Shown piece after piece: positions 1 through 10,239 of a DNA stretch of 64,000 nucleotides. The position numbers and the translations under genes were made by a program. Within the stretch, counting starts at the first letter, position 1. Every line of letters begins with the position of its first letter. Source of the DNA: an uncultured Pseudomonadota bacterium (GTDB lineage Bacteria; Pseudomonadota; Gammaproteobacteria; Burkholderiales; SG8-39); contig CAIXPL010000035.1 of NCBI GenBank assembly GCA_903921325.1, forward strand, positions 60,912-124,911, given 5' to 3'. The notes under the pieces were generated by a model that had not been told where the DNA came from, ran no database searches, and saw only the letters and a program-made list of their open reading frames with translations.

Positions 1-1272
1 GTGGTGCAGACCCACAAGCCGGCGGTCATTCCCGTCCGTGGCGCAGGTTATCCGCAAAGCTGCTTCGTGATGGAGCGACTGATGGACCGGATTGCGCGCG
101 AGCTGCATCTGGACCGTGCCGAAGTACGTGCCCGCAACCTGATTCCGGCCGATCGCTTTCCCTATGAAATGGGTCTGCGCAACCGCGCCGGTGGCCCGGT
201 GGTCTATGACAGTGGTGACTATCTGGCCTGCCAGGAAAAGGCCCTGGCGCATGCCGACTATGCGGGGTTCGCCGAGCGACAGCAGGTCGCACGCACCGCC
301 GGACGCCTGATCGGGATCGGTATCGCCCACGGTGTGAAAGGCACCGGGCGAGGCCCGTTTGAGTCAGGCTCGGTGCGAATCACGCCGGCGGGCAAGATCG
401 CGGTGTATACCGGCGCGCTTGCCATGGGTCAGGGCATCTGCACCGGCCTCGCGCAGATCTGCGCCGAACAGCTCGGTGTGCGCGCCGAGGATATCGAAGT
501 GATTGCCGGCGACACCGGTTATGTCGCGCTCGGTCTGGGGGGCTATGCCAGCCGCCAGTTGATCACGGCAGGCACCTCAGTGCTCATGGCCGCCCAGGCA
601 GTGCGCGACAAGGCACTGACGGTGGCCGCCCATGTCATGGAAGCAGCCGTTGACGACCTTGAGCTGCGCGATGGCCGGGTACAACTGGCTGGCGTCCCCG
701 AACATTCGATTGGTCTGGGCGATATCGCCAGTCGCCTGCGCGGGCTGCCCGGTTACGCGTTTCCGGAAGGCGTGGAACCAGGTCTTGAGGCCACGGTCAA
801 TTTCAGGATCGATGCGCTCGCCTATGCCAATGCCTTTCATGTGGTGGAAGTTGAAGTCGACCCAGGCACCGGCAGCGTCACGATCCTGCGCTATGTCGCA
901 TTGCAGGACGCTGGCAAGATGGTGAATCCGCTGATTGTTGAAGGCCAGTTGCATGGCGGCATCGTGCATGGCATCGGTAACGCCCTGTATGAATACATGG
1001 GCTACGACGCGCAATCTCAGCCGCTCACCACCACGTTTGCCGATTACCTGTTGCCAGGTGCCGTCGAGATGCCATCGTTCGAGCTGCTGTTCCACGAGAC
1101 ACCCTCGCCGATCAATCCACTGGGGGTCAAAGGGGTTGGTGAAGGCGGCACGATCCCGGCGGCAGCCGCTGTCGCCTCGGCGGTAGAGAACGCGCTTGCG
1201 CCTTTTGGCGTACACATTCAGAACATTCCAATCCAGCCGAGCTACCTGGTGGACTGCCTGCGCAGGTCCTGA
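1..1272 (+). CDS. xanthine dehydrogenase/CoxL-family molybdopterin-binding subunit, C-terminal part (5' truncated by window)
   Basis: Long ORF open at window start; motifs VRGAGYPQSCFVMERLMDRIARELHLD, ALAMGQGICTGLAQICAEQLG and LGVKGVGEGGTIPAAAAVASAVENAL typical of aldehyde oxidase/xanthine dehydrogenase large subunits. Confidence 0.92.
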   Translation: MVQTHKPAVIPVRGAGYPQSCFVMERLMDRIARELHLDRAEVRARNLIPADRFPYEMGLRNRAGGPVVYDSGDYLACQEKALAHADYAGFAERQQVARTAGRLIGIGIAHGVKGTGRGPFESGSVRITPAGKIAVYTGALAMGQGICTGLAQICAEQLGVRAEDIEVIAGDTGYVALGLGGYASRQLITAGTSVLMAAQAVRDKALTVAAHVMEAAVDDLELRDGRVQLAGVPEHSIGLGDIASRLRGLPGYAFPEGVEPGLEATVNFRIDALAYANAFHVVEVEVDPGTGSVTILRYVALQDAGKMVNPLIVEGQLHGGIVHGIGNALYEYMGYDAQSQPLTTTFADYLLPGAVEMPSFELLFHETPSPINPLGVKGVGEGGTIPAAAAVASAVENALAPFGVHIQNIPIQPSYLVDCLRRS

Positions 1273-1378
1273 GGGCGAGAGCATCGGCGCAGCGGCCAGC
1301 GCCGGGCGCGCATCCAGGGCGACGCGACGCCGGGCGGTCACCGACCGCCATCGCGGTACTACAACGGTGCAATACCGC

Positions 1379-2659
1379 TCAGGACCGCAGCATCGCCAGA
1401 GGTGCGAGCGAGAACCAGGGAATGTAGGTAATCAGCATCAGCACGCACAGGTAGAGCAACAGGAGTGGTAGCACGCCCTTGTAGAGCGAGGGCAGCGGTA
1501 CGCGGAACAGCGCGTTGACGGCAAACAGATTCAGGCCAAAGGGCGGTGTGAACATGCCGATGGCCAGGTTCATGGTGATGATGATGCCAAAGTGAATCGG
1601 GTCGATACCCGCGGCCTGCACCACGGGCAGAAATAGCGGCGTCAGGATGAGAATGGCCGCCGGTGGTTCGACCAGTGAGCCCACGACCAGCAATAGCAGG
1701 TTGAACGCGACCAGCAACTGCCAGGTAGGCAGCGAGAGTGCCTGCACCTGCGCGACCAGCGCCTGTGGCACGCCGCTGGTGGTCACGAGCCAGGAATACA
1801 AGCCGGAGGCTGCCACGATGATCAGCACCTGCGAGCACAGGTACATCGAATTGCGGGTGACCCGCCACAAATCGGGCCAGCTCAGTTCGCGATAGACATA
1901 GCGCGACACCAGGGTGGCATAGATCACCGCGACCCCGGCCGCTTCGGTCGGTGTAAACACCCCGCCGTAAATGCCACCGAGGATGACCACCGGAGCACCG
2001 AGCGACCAGCTCGCATCGCGCGTGGTATGCCAGATATTGGCCCAGCGCGCCGGATCGGTGAGCGGCACCATGCGCACTTTGGCATATACCAGCACATAGC
2101 CTGCGGCAACCACCGCCAGCATGATGCCGGGCAGGACACCGGCAAGGAACAGCGCAGGCACCGACTGCTGCCCGGCAATGCCGTAGATGATCATCGGTAT
2201 TGACGGCGGGATCAGCACGTCAATGGCCCCGGTGGCCGCGATCAAACCGCCGGAAAAGGGCATGCTGTAGCCGGCCGAGCGCAATGACGGGTACAAGATG
2301 CGCCCGATCGCCGCGATGCAGCCCACGGCCGAGCCTGACATGGCGCCGAACATGGTCGATGAGCCCACCGCAGTCAAGGCGAGCGACCCGCGCACGCCAC
2401 CAATCATCGACATTACCCAGGCAATGAGCCGCTTGGCGAGGCCGCCCTGCCCCATGATGTCACCGGCCAGCACGAACAGAGGAATGGCCAGCAGCGGAAA
2501 ACTGTCCAGCGCGCCGAATACCACGGTCTGCATCGACTGCCAGGGCAGATCCGGGTGAGTGCCAATCGCCGCGACCGCGGTGAGCATAAGAATGACGTAC
2601 ACCGGAATGCCAAAGGCAAGCAGCGCGACCGGTAGTACAAAATACAGAAGCAGTCCCAT
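1379..2659 (-). CDS. TRAP transporter large permease (DctM-like)
   Basis: Hydrophobic 426 aa; GSSTMFGAMSGSAVGCIAAIGRILYPSLRSAGY and ATGAIDVLIPPSIPMIIYG motifs. Confidence 0.93.
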   Translation of the reverse strand: MGLLLYFVLPVALLAFGIPVYVILMLTAVAAIGTHPDLPWQSMQTVVFGALDSFPLLAIPLFVLAGDIMGQGGLAKRLIAWVMSMIGGVRGSLALTAVGSSTMFGAMSGSAVGCIAAIGRILYPSLRSAGYSMPFSGGLIAATGAIDVLIPPSIPMIIYGIAGQQSVPALFLAGVLPGIMLAVVAAGYVLVYAKVRMVPLTDPARWANIWHTTRDASWSLGAPVVILGGIYGGVFTPTEAAGVAVIYATLVSRYVYRELSWPDLWRVTRNSMYLCSQVLIIVAASGLYSWLVTTSGVPQALVAQVQALSLPTWQLLVAFNLLLLVVGSLVEPPAAILILTPLFLPVVQAAGIDPIHFGIIITMNLAIGMFTPPFGLNLFAVNALFRVPLPSLYKGVLPLLLLYLCVLMLITYIPWFSLAPLAMLRS

Positions 2660-2668
2660 CGGTATCGC

Positions 2669-3202
2669 TCAGCCCCGCTCAGAGGAATCAGCCGCGGCAC
2701 CGGCTGGTCCAGCGTGAGGATCCTCCTCGTCCGCTGCGCGCGTCCCGCTCGCCAGACGCACCAGCAAGGCGAGCGCTACAAGTGCAAAGCTGAGCGGAAT
2801 GACCGACTGCGGTATCGCCACCGGAATGCCAGCCGCATCACTGGTCTGACCGAATTGCGCGAGTGTCCACACCACCTGGACGCCAACCCAGGTGAAGATC
2901 AGTGCTACGGCAATGGTGAGCAGATCAGCGCTGATCTCCAGAGCGCGGCGTGCAGCGGGGGGCACGCTGCGCATCAGGATATCCATGCGGATGTGCGCCC
3001 CATCGAGGGTGATGCCGATGTTGGACAAAAACACCCCGCCGATCATCAGGAACAGCATCACCTCTTCGGCCCAAGGAATCGGGCTGGCAAACACATAACG
3101 CCCGGCCACATTGACACCGTTGATGAGCACAATGGCCACCAGCATGAGTCCGGCGATGATCTGCACCGCATCGGCAATCGAGCGAATGAGACGACCAATC
3201 AT
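2669..3202 (-). CDS. TRAP transporter small permease (DctQ-like)
   Basis: Start chosen at MIGRLIRSIADAV; four hydrophobic stretches, next to DctM. Confidence 0.88.
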   Translation of the reverse strand: MIGRLIRSIADAVQIIAGLMLVAIVLINGVNVAGRYVFASPIPWAEEVMLFLMIGGVFLSNIGITLDGAHIRMDILMRSVPPAARRALEISADLLTIAVALIFTWVGVQVVWTLAQFGQTSDAAGIPVAIPQSVIPLSFALVALALLVRLASGTRAADEEDPHAGPAGAAADSSERG

Positions 3203-3236
3203 GCGCGCAACCCGTGCGGTTCGACAGGCGCCACCG

Positions 3237-4313
3237 CTATTGCGCGGTGCGCTGCACGGCGCGCACCAAGGTGTCATACATGGTCTTGTCCGCGGGACGT
3301 TTGACCGTCACCTCCCCGGCGATCGGCGCCATCAGGCGAGTGACCTCGGCGCGTTCTGCCTCGGGCAATTGGTTGATCTCCGCGCCATTCTTGATCCAGG
3401 TCTCCTTCGAGCGCAGGTAGTCCTCGTTTGACCACGCATAGATCTCGTGGCCGGTCTTCTGGCCGACATCGACGATGACCTTTTGCAGATCAGCAGGCAG
3501 CTTCTCAAACCAGGCAAGCGACACCACGTTGACCACGGTAATCATCGCATGATTGATTTCGAGGTAATACTTGGCCGAATCATAGTAGCGCAGACCAACC
3601 ATCACCGGCAGGCTGCTCATCACACCGTCGATTGCCCCCTGCTGCAAGGCGGGCAGCACCTCGCCAAGGGACATCGGCACCGGCGTGGCTTTCAGGCGTC
3701 GCATCTCTTCACGGTCCATGTCCGCGGCGAGCACCCGGATCTTGCGACCCTCAAGATCGGCCAGGCGGGTGATTTTCATGCGCGTTCCAAATCCGGTCGG
3801 CCCGGTGACAAAGAGGCCGATCCCTTTCAACCCGCGATTGGCACCCATGGCAAGAAACGCAGCGTTGAACTCCGGATCCTGCATTGCGCGCTGCGCGTGG
3901 GCGGCATCCTTGAACAACCCCGGTGCGGATAACACTTCGTAGCGCGAATCGATGCCGGCCAGAAATTGCGGTGGACCGTTCCAGACCTGGATCGACCCGA
4001 ACTGCGTCCCTTCGATCTGCCGTGGAATCGACCCAAGCTGGCTCGCCGGATAGATCTCGCCCTTGATGCGCCCACCCGACTCCTTCTCAACTTCGGCCGA
4101 GAAGCGCTTGTACCACTCGTGTTGCACGTCGTTGAGCGTTGCGGTACTCATTTTCATCACGATCGGGCTTTGCGCTTGTACCAACGCGGGCAGAAAGCCC
4201 AGCAGACCGATGGCAACCGCCACGCCCAGCGCACGGGCAACCTTGCTCCGAAGGGCATTCTGGCTACACTGCACGCCGGATTGCATGTACTCACCGCTGG
4301 TGCTGCACGTCAT
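3237..4313 (-). CDS. TRAP transporter substrate-binding protein (DctP-like)
   Basis: Start chosen at MTCSTSGEYM; KMSTATLNDVQHEWYKRFSAEVEKESGGRIKGEIYPASQLGSIPRQIEGTQFGSIQV. Confidence 0.92.
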   Translation of the reverse strand: MTCSTSGEYMQSGVQCSQNALRSKVARALGVAVAIGLLGFLPALVQAQSPIVMKMSTATLNDVQHEWYKRFSAEVEKESGGRIKGEIYPASQLGSIPRQIEGTQFGSIQVWNGPPQFLAGIDSRYEVLSAPGLFKDAAHAQRAMQDPEFNAAFLAMGANRGLKGIGLFVTGPTGFGTRMKITRLADLEGRKIRVLAADMDREEMRRLKATPVPMSLGEVLPALQQGAIDGVMSSLPVMVGLRYYDSAKYYLEINHAMITVVNVVSLAWFEKLPADLQKVIVDVGQKTGHEIYAWSNEDYLRSKETWIKNGAEINQLPEAERAEVTRLMAPIAGEVTVKRPADKTMYDTLVRAVQRTAQ

Positions 4314-4439
4314 GGCAATACGCTCCTGAATCGGGTGCTCAGTGCCGGCCCAACCGATGCGGTTGGCCTTTCCCCCGGGCTGTTGATCGCCGGAGTCGAC
4401 ATCATAGCGTGCTACAAACAAGCATAAAGCGCGCCCGCG

Positions 4440-4473
4440 CGGACGACATGAACGGACGCCATGACCGGACGAC
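4440..4473. repeat. 13-bp tandem repeat x2.6 directly abutting a stop codon
   Basis: cggacgacatgaa / cggacgccatgac / cggacgac. Confidence 0.8.
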
Positions 4474-5940
4474 TTAAAAGGGCGGCAAGGCGAGCGCCGC
4501 GTCGACCAGGCTGGTGGCATCGGCCATGTTGTAGGTGCGCAGCATGTTCTGCTTGACCAGATACGACGCACCGCCGTAGAACTTTTCGTACTGCATGTGG
4601 CGTCCGCCGAACTCGCTGCCGATGAGATCCCACGCCAGTCGCATCAAGCCGACCCGTTCACGGGCCGTGGCATGGGCTGAATGCACATAGCGATCGATAT
4701 CTGCGGCGATGTCTGGATTATCGAAATCGCTGAGGGAGGATGGTTGCATGATGAGTGAGCCACCCGCCATTTCGCGCACCATGTCCACCATGCGCGGATA
4801 TTCCTCGGACTGCAGCGACATCACCGCATAGAGCGTTGCCACCGAAGGCCACAGCACACCCTCATCATCCATGCTGGACATCGCCTCCTGCGCGTGCAGC
4901 ATGGATTCGATGGTCTGAACATGCGCGGCGAGCTCGCCCATGGCGACGTTCACGGCCGGGTTGCCGGCGTTGCCGGTCATCTCGTTCAAGCGCTGCGCGA
5001 TACCCAACAGAAACTTCATTTTCACCGCGTAACGCGTTTGCGCCTGATGATTACCATAGGCATGTGCCGGGGTCTTCCACCACTGATCGCGACAGATTTC
5101 GATATTGCGATAGATGAACACGTGCTCCCAGGGGATGAAAACCTTGTCCAGCACGAGGAGCGCATCGGTCTCATCAAAACGGCCGGTCAGCGGGTAGTCA
5201 AAACTGTTGGTCGCCTGCTGCGCGAACGCGCGCCGCGAATAGAGTTTGACCCCGGCATGGCGGGTCGGCACGACCACATTGAAAGCGTAATTCTCATCAC
5301 CCGGTTGCAATGGCTGAATGCAGCTGATCTGTATCCAGTCAGACAATATCGAGCCGGTGCCCAATTGCTGTGCTCCCGACAAAACGATGCCATCGTCGCG
5401 CTCTTCCACCACGCCCGCATAGAGTGTGGGATCGGACTGCCGGTGTGCCGGTTTGCTGCGATCAATTTGCGGCGGCACGATGGTGTAACTGACATATTGG
5501 TGCGTGTCGCGAATGTGTTCGTAGAAGCGCTGCAGATTCTGCGCGAAATGCGCACCGCCGCGCGCAATGACACTGGGCTTGGCAGCGTAGCCGCAAAAGA
5601 ATCCGGCAACGTGATCCGGAGTACGTCCCATCAGACCACAGGTTGCACGCGCCCATTGCTCGTGGAAAGCGCGCCGCGCTGTCAGGTCCGCTGCACTGTG
5701 GGGAATCTGGAAACACCGCAATACAGGCCCGCCGGTACTCGGCGACGTAAAGGTCATGCGCTCGCGGTTGGCCGGGTCAGCGGCAATGTCATAGAGCCGG
5801 CCAATCGAGGCCACCGCCCCGCGGAAGGCCGGATGGGTGGTCACGTCATCGACCCGCTCGCCATTCACGAACACCGAGCGGCCATCTGCCTTGATGCTGG
5901 CGATATAGTCAGCGCCAGTGCGCAAAGGCGTGGAAGTCAT
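4474..5940 (-). CDS. 4-hydroxyphenylacetate 3-hydroxylase (HpaB) family flavin monooxygenase/lyase
   Basis: Start MTSTPLRTGADYIASIKADGRSVFVNGERVDDVTTHPAFRGAVASIGRLYD; DKVFIPWEHVF; GGRHMQYEKFYGGA. Confidence 0.93.
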   Translation of the reverse strand: MTSTPLRTGADYIASIKADGRSVFVNGERVDDVTTHPAFRGAVASIGRLYDIAADPANRERMTFTSPSTGGPVLRCFQIPHSAADLTARRAFHEQWARATCGLMGRTPDHVAGFFCGYAAKPSVIARGGAHFAQNLQRFYEHIRDTHQYVSYTIVPPQIDRSKPAHRQSDPTLYAGVVEERDDGIVLSGAQQLGTGSILSDWIQISCIQPLQPGDENYAFNVVVPTRHAGVKLYSRRAFAQQATNSFDYPLTGRFDETDALLVLDKVFIPWEHVFIYRNIEICRDQWWKTPAHAYGNHQAQTRYAVKMKFLLGIAQRLNEMTGNAGNPAVNVAMGELAAHVQTIESMLHAQEAMSSMDDEGVLWPSVATLYAVMSLQSEEYPRMVDMVREMAGGSLIMQPSSLSDFDNPDIAADIDRYVHSAHATARERVGLMRLAWDLIGSEFGGRHMQYEKFYGGASYLVKQNMLRTYNMADATSLVDAALALPPF

Positions 5941-5986
5941 TACATTCTCCAGCGGGCAACATTGAATGGAATACGGGGGCGTGCCG

Positions 5987-7411
5987 CTAATTCTGCCGCA
6001 GCTGTGCCTGCCAGCGTTGGGCAATGTCCTGCGCCTCACCAGTGGTGAGCGCTGAAGCACGCGGAAACCGCTCGCGCCATGTAAATGGCCGGCAGGCGTC
6101 AATGATCATCTTCGAGTTCGAGGTGACGCCTATGGCCTTCTGCTCAGCCGCAATCCTCGGATCGAGTGCCGAGCTCCAACCGTTGCGGATGATGTCGACA
6201 GACTCAGATGGTTCACAGCGGGTTGCCAGCGCCCACAACACATCATTCATGTTTGACGGATCAATGTCCTCATCGACCAGGATGATCCAGCGTCCCATAT
6301 AGGCGTTGGCCGCTGCCACCAGACCGGCGCGCTTGGCGTGACCTTCATAGCGCTGACGAATCGACACCACGGTCATCAGCGAGGACACGTGCTGCCAGAC
6401 GCCCATCACATCAGTGATTCCGGCGGCATCCAGATTGGCCCAGATGCCTGCGCCGCGAAACGGCAGCCCCATATGAAAGCGCGGTGGCTTGAGGGGCGGT
6501 GAGCCAAGCAGAATCGGGTTGTCGCGATGGTGCACCGCATGGACTTCCATGACCGGACCCGGCCGCTGGTCGGCCGCGTAGTAACCGGTGAATTCGGCAA
6601 ACGGGCCTTCCGGCAGTGAGATTTTCGCCGGATCGAGCAGCTCGCCTTCCAGTACGAATTCACTGTACGCAGGTATCGGCAGCCCGGTTACCGGCCCAGC
6701 CACGAGTTCAACCGGGGCGCCACGAATCGCACCCGCAAAAGCAAATTCCGACACCCCCTCGGGGAGCGATTCAAACCCTGCCACAAACAAGGCCGGATCG
6801 TCGCCATTGACCACCGCCACCGGACAGCTGCGGCCGGCATCCCAATACTTTTTGGCGATGATTGCGCCGTGTCGCCCCAGATGATCAAACTGGACAGTGA
6901 CCCGTTGCGGCCCGTGAACCTGCACGCGGTAGATCGAGGCGTTGATCCAGCCTGTCTCGGGATCGCGCATCACCACCAGGCTGCCCGAGCCGATATAGGG
7001 ACCGCCATCATGTTGATGCCAGGTCGGCACCGGATAGCGAGTCAGGTCGACTGCGTCCCCGCGCGCACTGTGATCAAGAAAGGGCCCTGCTTCAATCAGA
7101 CGCGGCTCCTGCGGAGCAAGACTGCGACGCCGCACCATCCATGCCTTGAGCATTTCCACCGGGCGCTGTTGCGGATCGAGGCCCAGGGCGATGGCCGCCC
7201 GCTCAGGACTATTGAGCGGATTGGTAAATACCCGGAACGGCAGTTGCGCGCCCTTGATCTGTTCAAACAGAAGGGCCGGACACTCGGGCATCCCGGCCGC
7301 CACCTCGGTAATGCCACCCAGTTCCAGATACGGGTCGGCACCACTGATCACGCGCAGCCGGCTATGAGTTCGGACTTGTTCAATGAAATCACGCAGGTCG
7401 CGACGACTCAT
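5987..7411 (-). CDS. UbiD family decarboxylase
   Basis: MSRRDLRDFIEQVRTHSRLRVISG...PEGPFAEFTGYYAADQRPGPVMEV...DEDIDPSNMNDVLWALATRC. Confidence 0.93.
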   Translation of the reverse strand: MSRRDLRDFIEQVRTHSRLRVISGADPYLELGGITEVAAGMPECPALLFEQIKGAQLPFRVFTNPLNSPERAAIALGLDPQQRPVEMLKAWMVRRRSLAPQEPRLIEAGPFLDHSARGDAVDLTRYPVPTWHQHDGGPYIGSGSLVVMRDPETGWINASIYRVQVHGPQRVTVQFDHLGRHGAIIAKKYWDAGRSCPVAVVNGDDPALFVAGFESLPEGVSEFAFAGAIRGAPVELVAGPVTGLPIPAYSEFVLEGELLDPAKISLPEGPFAEFTGYYAADQRPGPVMEVHAVHHRDNPILLGSPPLKPPRFHMGLPFRGAGIWANLDAAGITDVMGVWQHVSSLMTVVSIRQRYEGHAKRAGLVAAANAYMGRWIILVDEDIDPSNMNDVLWALATRCEPSESVDIIRNGWSSALDPRIAAEQKAIGVTSNSKMIIDACRPFTWRERFPRASALTTGEAQDIAQRWQAQLRQN

Positions 7412-7511
7412 TGCGCCCACGCCTTGCTCAATTCCGGCGATACCTTGCTCGGGCAATCCGAGTTGCTGGTCGATCCGGCTAACTCCCCGCCCATACGCTC
7501 ACGGTCCTGGT

Positions 7512-8630
7512 TCATTCCGGTCGAATACCGGCAAATTCGATCACTTTGCGAAAATGCGCCACATCGCCGAGCATGTCCTCGCTCATCTGCGCCGGACTGC
7601 TGGGGGTGATGTCCAGGCCGGCGGTAGTCAGGCGGCGGCGCACATCGGGATCGACCATGACAGCGGCCACATCGTGTTCGATCTTGCGCAAAATCTCGGG
7701 CGGTGTGCCGGCCGGCGCCATCAACCCATAGGACACGCTCGCTCCGTAGTCGCGCAGCGCGGCGATGCCCGATTCACGAAAGCTCGGTACCTCGGGCACC
7801 GAGGGCGATCGATCGCGCGATGTCACGGCAATGGCACGCAAGCGCCCGGCCCGCGTGTGCGGCAGGATCACCGTGACCGAGGCAATGACGATATCGACCT
7901 GTCCTGACACCGCATCGACTGCGGCGGCCGAGCAACCGCGATAGGGAATATGCAGGGCGTGAACACCGGTCAGAAATTTGTACAACTCCATCGCATAATG
8001 CTGCGCGGTGGCCACGCCACAGGTGGCGTAGTCGTATTTGCCCGGATGCGAGCGCAGCAGCGCGGTGAACTCAGCCAGATTGGTCGCCGGCACACTGGGA
8101 TTGACCGCCAGCACATTGGGCGAGGCGGTGAGATACCCCAGCATCGTAAAATCCCGCGCGATATCAAACGGCAACTTTGGATACAGCGCGGCGTTGAAGG
8201 CGAGTGTGTTCGATCCCAGCAGCAGGCTGTAGCCATCGGGCGCCGATTTGGCGATCAGATCGGCCCCGATATTGCCGCCTGCACCGATACGGTTTTCCAC
8301 CACCACCTGCTGGCCCCACAGACCCGATAGCCGCTCGGCCAGCAATCGCGCCGTAAAGTCAGCCGATCCGCCCGTGGTAAAGGTCACCACGATGCGGACC
8401 GGTTTGGCCGGATACGGCCGCTCCGGTGACGCTGTACCTTGCGCGCGCACTGTCTGGACCGGCAGCAGCAGCGCGAAGACGATCACCGCGGCGCCAACCG
8501 GGACGCCCATCCAGCGAGTGGCAATCGCTGTCACGCAATGGATCAGCGCCCTTCGGCAAGGACCCGGCCGTCGCACAGAATCGACGAGCACAACCGCTGC
8601 ACTCACTGGCATCGGACTCGCCATCCCCAT
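7512..8630 (-). CDS. Bug-type tripartite tricarboxylate transporter substrate-binding protein (true start may be internal, e.g. 8510)
   Basis: YPAKPVRIVVTFTTGGSADFTARLLAERLSGLWGQQVVVENRIGAGGNIGADLIAKSAPDGYSLLLG. Confidence 0.92.
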   Translation of the reverse strand: MGMASPMPVSAAVVLVDSVRRPGPCRRALIHCVTAIATRWMGVPVGAAVIVFALLLPVQTVRAQGTASPERPYPAKPVRIVVTFTTGGSADFTARLLAERLSGLWGQQVVVENRIGAGGNIGADLIAKSAPDGYSLLLGSNTLAFNAALYPKLPFDIARDFTMLGYLTASPNVLAVNPSVPATNLAEFTALLRSHPGKYDYATCGVATAQHYAMELYKFLTGVHALHIPYRGCSAAAVDAVSGQVDIVIASVTVILPHTRAGRLRAIAVTSRDRSPSVPEVPSFRESGIAALRDYGASVSYGLMAPAGTPPEILRKIEHDVAAVMVDPDVRRRLTTAGLDITPSSPAQMSEDMLGDVAHFRKVIEFAGIRPE

Positions 8631-9682
8631 CAGTTGACCGCGCGCTCTGAACGGGAAGGCAGGAAGCTCGAATTGAGCATCAGTTCAAGATTGACCTTGT
8701 TCTTCAGGTTGAAGCCCCACTGCACAGCATCCAGGCCCTGCTCGAGGCGCACCTTGTTAAAGGAACCCAGTCCCGCACTCTTCACATTGGGGGTGACGAC
8801 ATAGTTATCGAGCGCAAGCTTGAGGCGCTTGAGCTCGATCGTCTCGTCAATCACCGCGTCATGCGCCTTCACATACTTGATCGCAGCGGCTGGATCGGCG
8901 ATGGCGTCCTTGATGCCCTTGTTCACCGCGCGCAGGAACGCAGACACTGCAGCCGGATGGTCACGCGTGAATTTCGGGCTGGCAAACAGCACATTGCCGT
9001 ACAAGGGCACACCGTAGTCGGTGTACTTGAACATCACCACATCCTCGTCCTTTACCCCACGCGCGTTGAGTGAAAGCAGGCCCGAAAAGTGATATCCGGC
9101 AATCGCGTCAACTTCACCACGTACCAGCATCGTCTCGCGCAACGACGGTTCCATCGAGGTCCATTTCACCTTGTCGACATCGATGCCAACGGTTTTCGCG
9201 AAAATCGGGAATGCCTTGCGCCCGCCGTCAAACACCGGGGCGCCAATGGTCTTGCCTTCCAGATCCTTGGGCACCTTGATGCCGGACTTCTTCAGCGCGA
9301 ACACCATCGCCGGCGACTGCTCGTAATACACGTAGATCGCTTGCATCCGGGCGTCGGGATTTTGCTGGTTGTTCGAGGCAAATTCGAACAGTGACGTGAT
9401 GTCGCACAGGCCGATATCGTGGGTCCCGGCGGCAACACGATTCACCGCAACCGGAGAGCCAGCGCCAACGTCGAGTTGCACATCGAGGCCTTCCTGACGG
9501 AAGTAGCCCTTGTCCAATGCAAGCAGAAACGGCGCCGAGGGTCCCTCAAAACGCCAATCGAGCGTATAGCGCACCCGGGTAAGGTCCTCGCTGAACGCAG
9601 CCACCGGCAGCAACGCGGCCGCGAACAGGCCCAGCACAGCGGCCACCGCCGCGTTTGACAAAGAAAATCGACGAGCAGTCAT
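8630..9682 (-). CDS. ABC transporter substrate-binding protein, NMT1/SsuA-like
   Basis: RVRYTLDWRFEGPSAPFLLALDKGYFRQEGLDVQLDVGAGSPVAVNRVAAGTHDIGLCDITSL; signal peptide. Confidence 0.9.
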   Translation of the reverse strand: MTARRFSLSNAAVAAVLGLFAAALLPVAAFSEDLTRVRYTLDWRFEGPSAPFLLALDKGYFRQEGLDVQLDVGAGSPVAVNRVAAGTHDIGLCDITSLFEFASNNQQNPDARMQAIYVYYEQSPAMVFALKKSGIKVPKDLEGKTIGAPVFDGGRKAFPIFAKTVGIDVDKVKWTSMEPSLRETMLVRGEVDAIAGYHFSGLLSLNARGVKDEDVVMFKYTDYGVPLYGNVLFASPKFTRDHPAAVSAFLRAVNKGIKDAIADPAAAIKYVKAHDAVIDETIELKRLKLALDNYVVTPNVKSAGLGSFNKVRLEQGLDAVQWGFNLKNKVNLELMLNSSFLPSRSERAVN

Positions 9683-9932
9683 TGCATCTCCCCAATGGAT
9701 CTCAATAATCTTGAAAGTCTTGCACGCACCTGAAGCCTTCAGAACATCATTCACCCACTTGAAATCTTGAAATCGTTCAATGAACTGAAGATATCGATGG
9801 CCTGACCAGCTCGCCTACCGCCGCGAGCCCCTCGACATCAACTGTGAAGTGTGCCGCAAAAATCGGACCCATGCGGCAAGCCGCACCGCAATTGGGCTTG
9901 CCGCCTGCCGGTCCGCACGATCACAATGCACC

Positions 9933-10220
9933 ATGAGTATCGATCGAACGGTTCGCTGCGATCACTGCGCCGCCTGCTGCTGCCGGCTGGAGGTCATTCT
10001 GATGGCGGGCGATGACGTTCCGCACCGATTCATTGAAGTCGATGCGTGGGGCGGCTCGGTAATGCGTCGTGGTGACGATGGTTGGTGCAATGCGCTGGAT
10101 CGTGCCACTTTGCGGTGCACGATCTACGCGCGCCGCCCTGGCGTGTGCCGCGACTACCCCGAAGGCGGCGCCGATTGTCTCGTTGAACGGGCACGCCACG
10201 GCTATCCTGGCGCGCGCTGA
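9933..10220 (+). CDS. YkgJ-like cysteine cluster protein
   Basis: CDHCAACCCRLEV...CTIYARRPGVCRDYP Cys pattern. Confidence 0.8.
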   Translation: MSIDRTVRCDHCAACCCRLEVILMAGDDVPHRFIEVDAWGGSVMRRGDDGWCNALDRATLRCTIYARRPGVCRDYPEGGADCLVERARHGYPGAR

Positions 10221-10239
10221 CCATCAGCCTGCAAGCCAG

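Noticed and set aside
577-1341. Long minus-strand ORF opposite the molybdopterin subunit
   Set aside because: High-GC antisense ORF; the opposite strand has clear family motifs.
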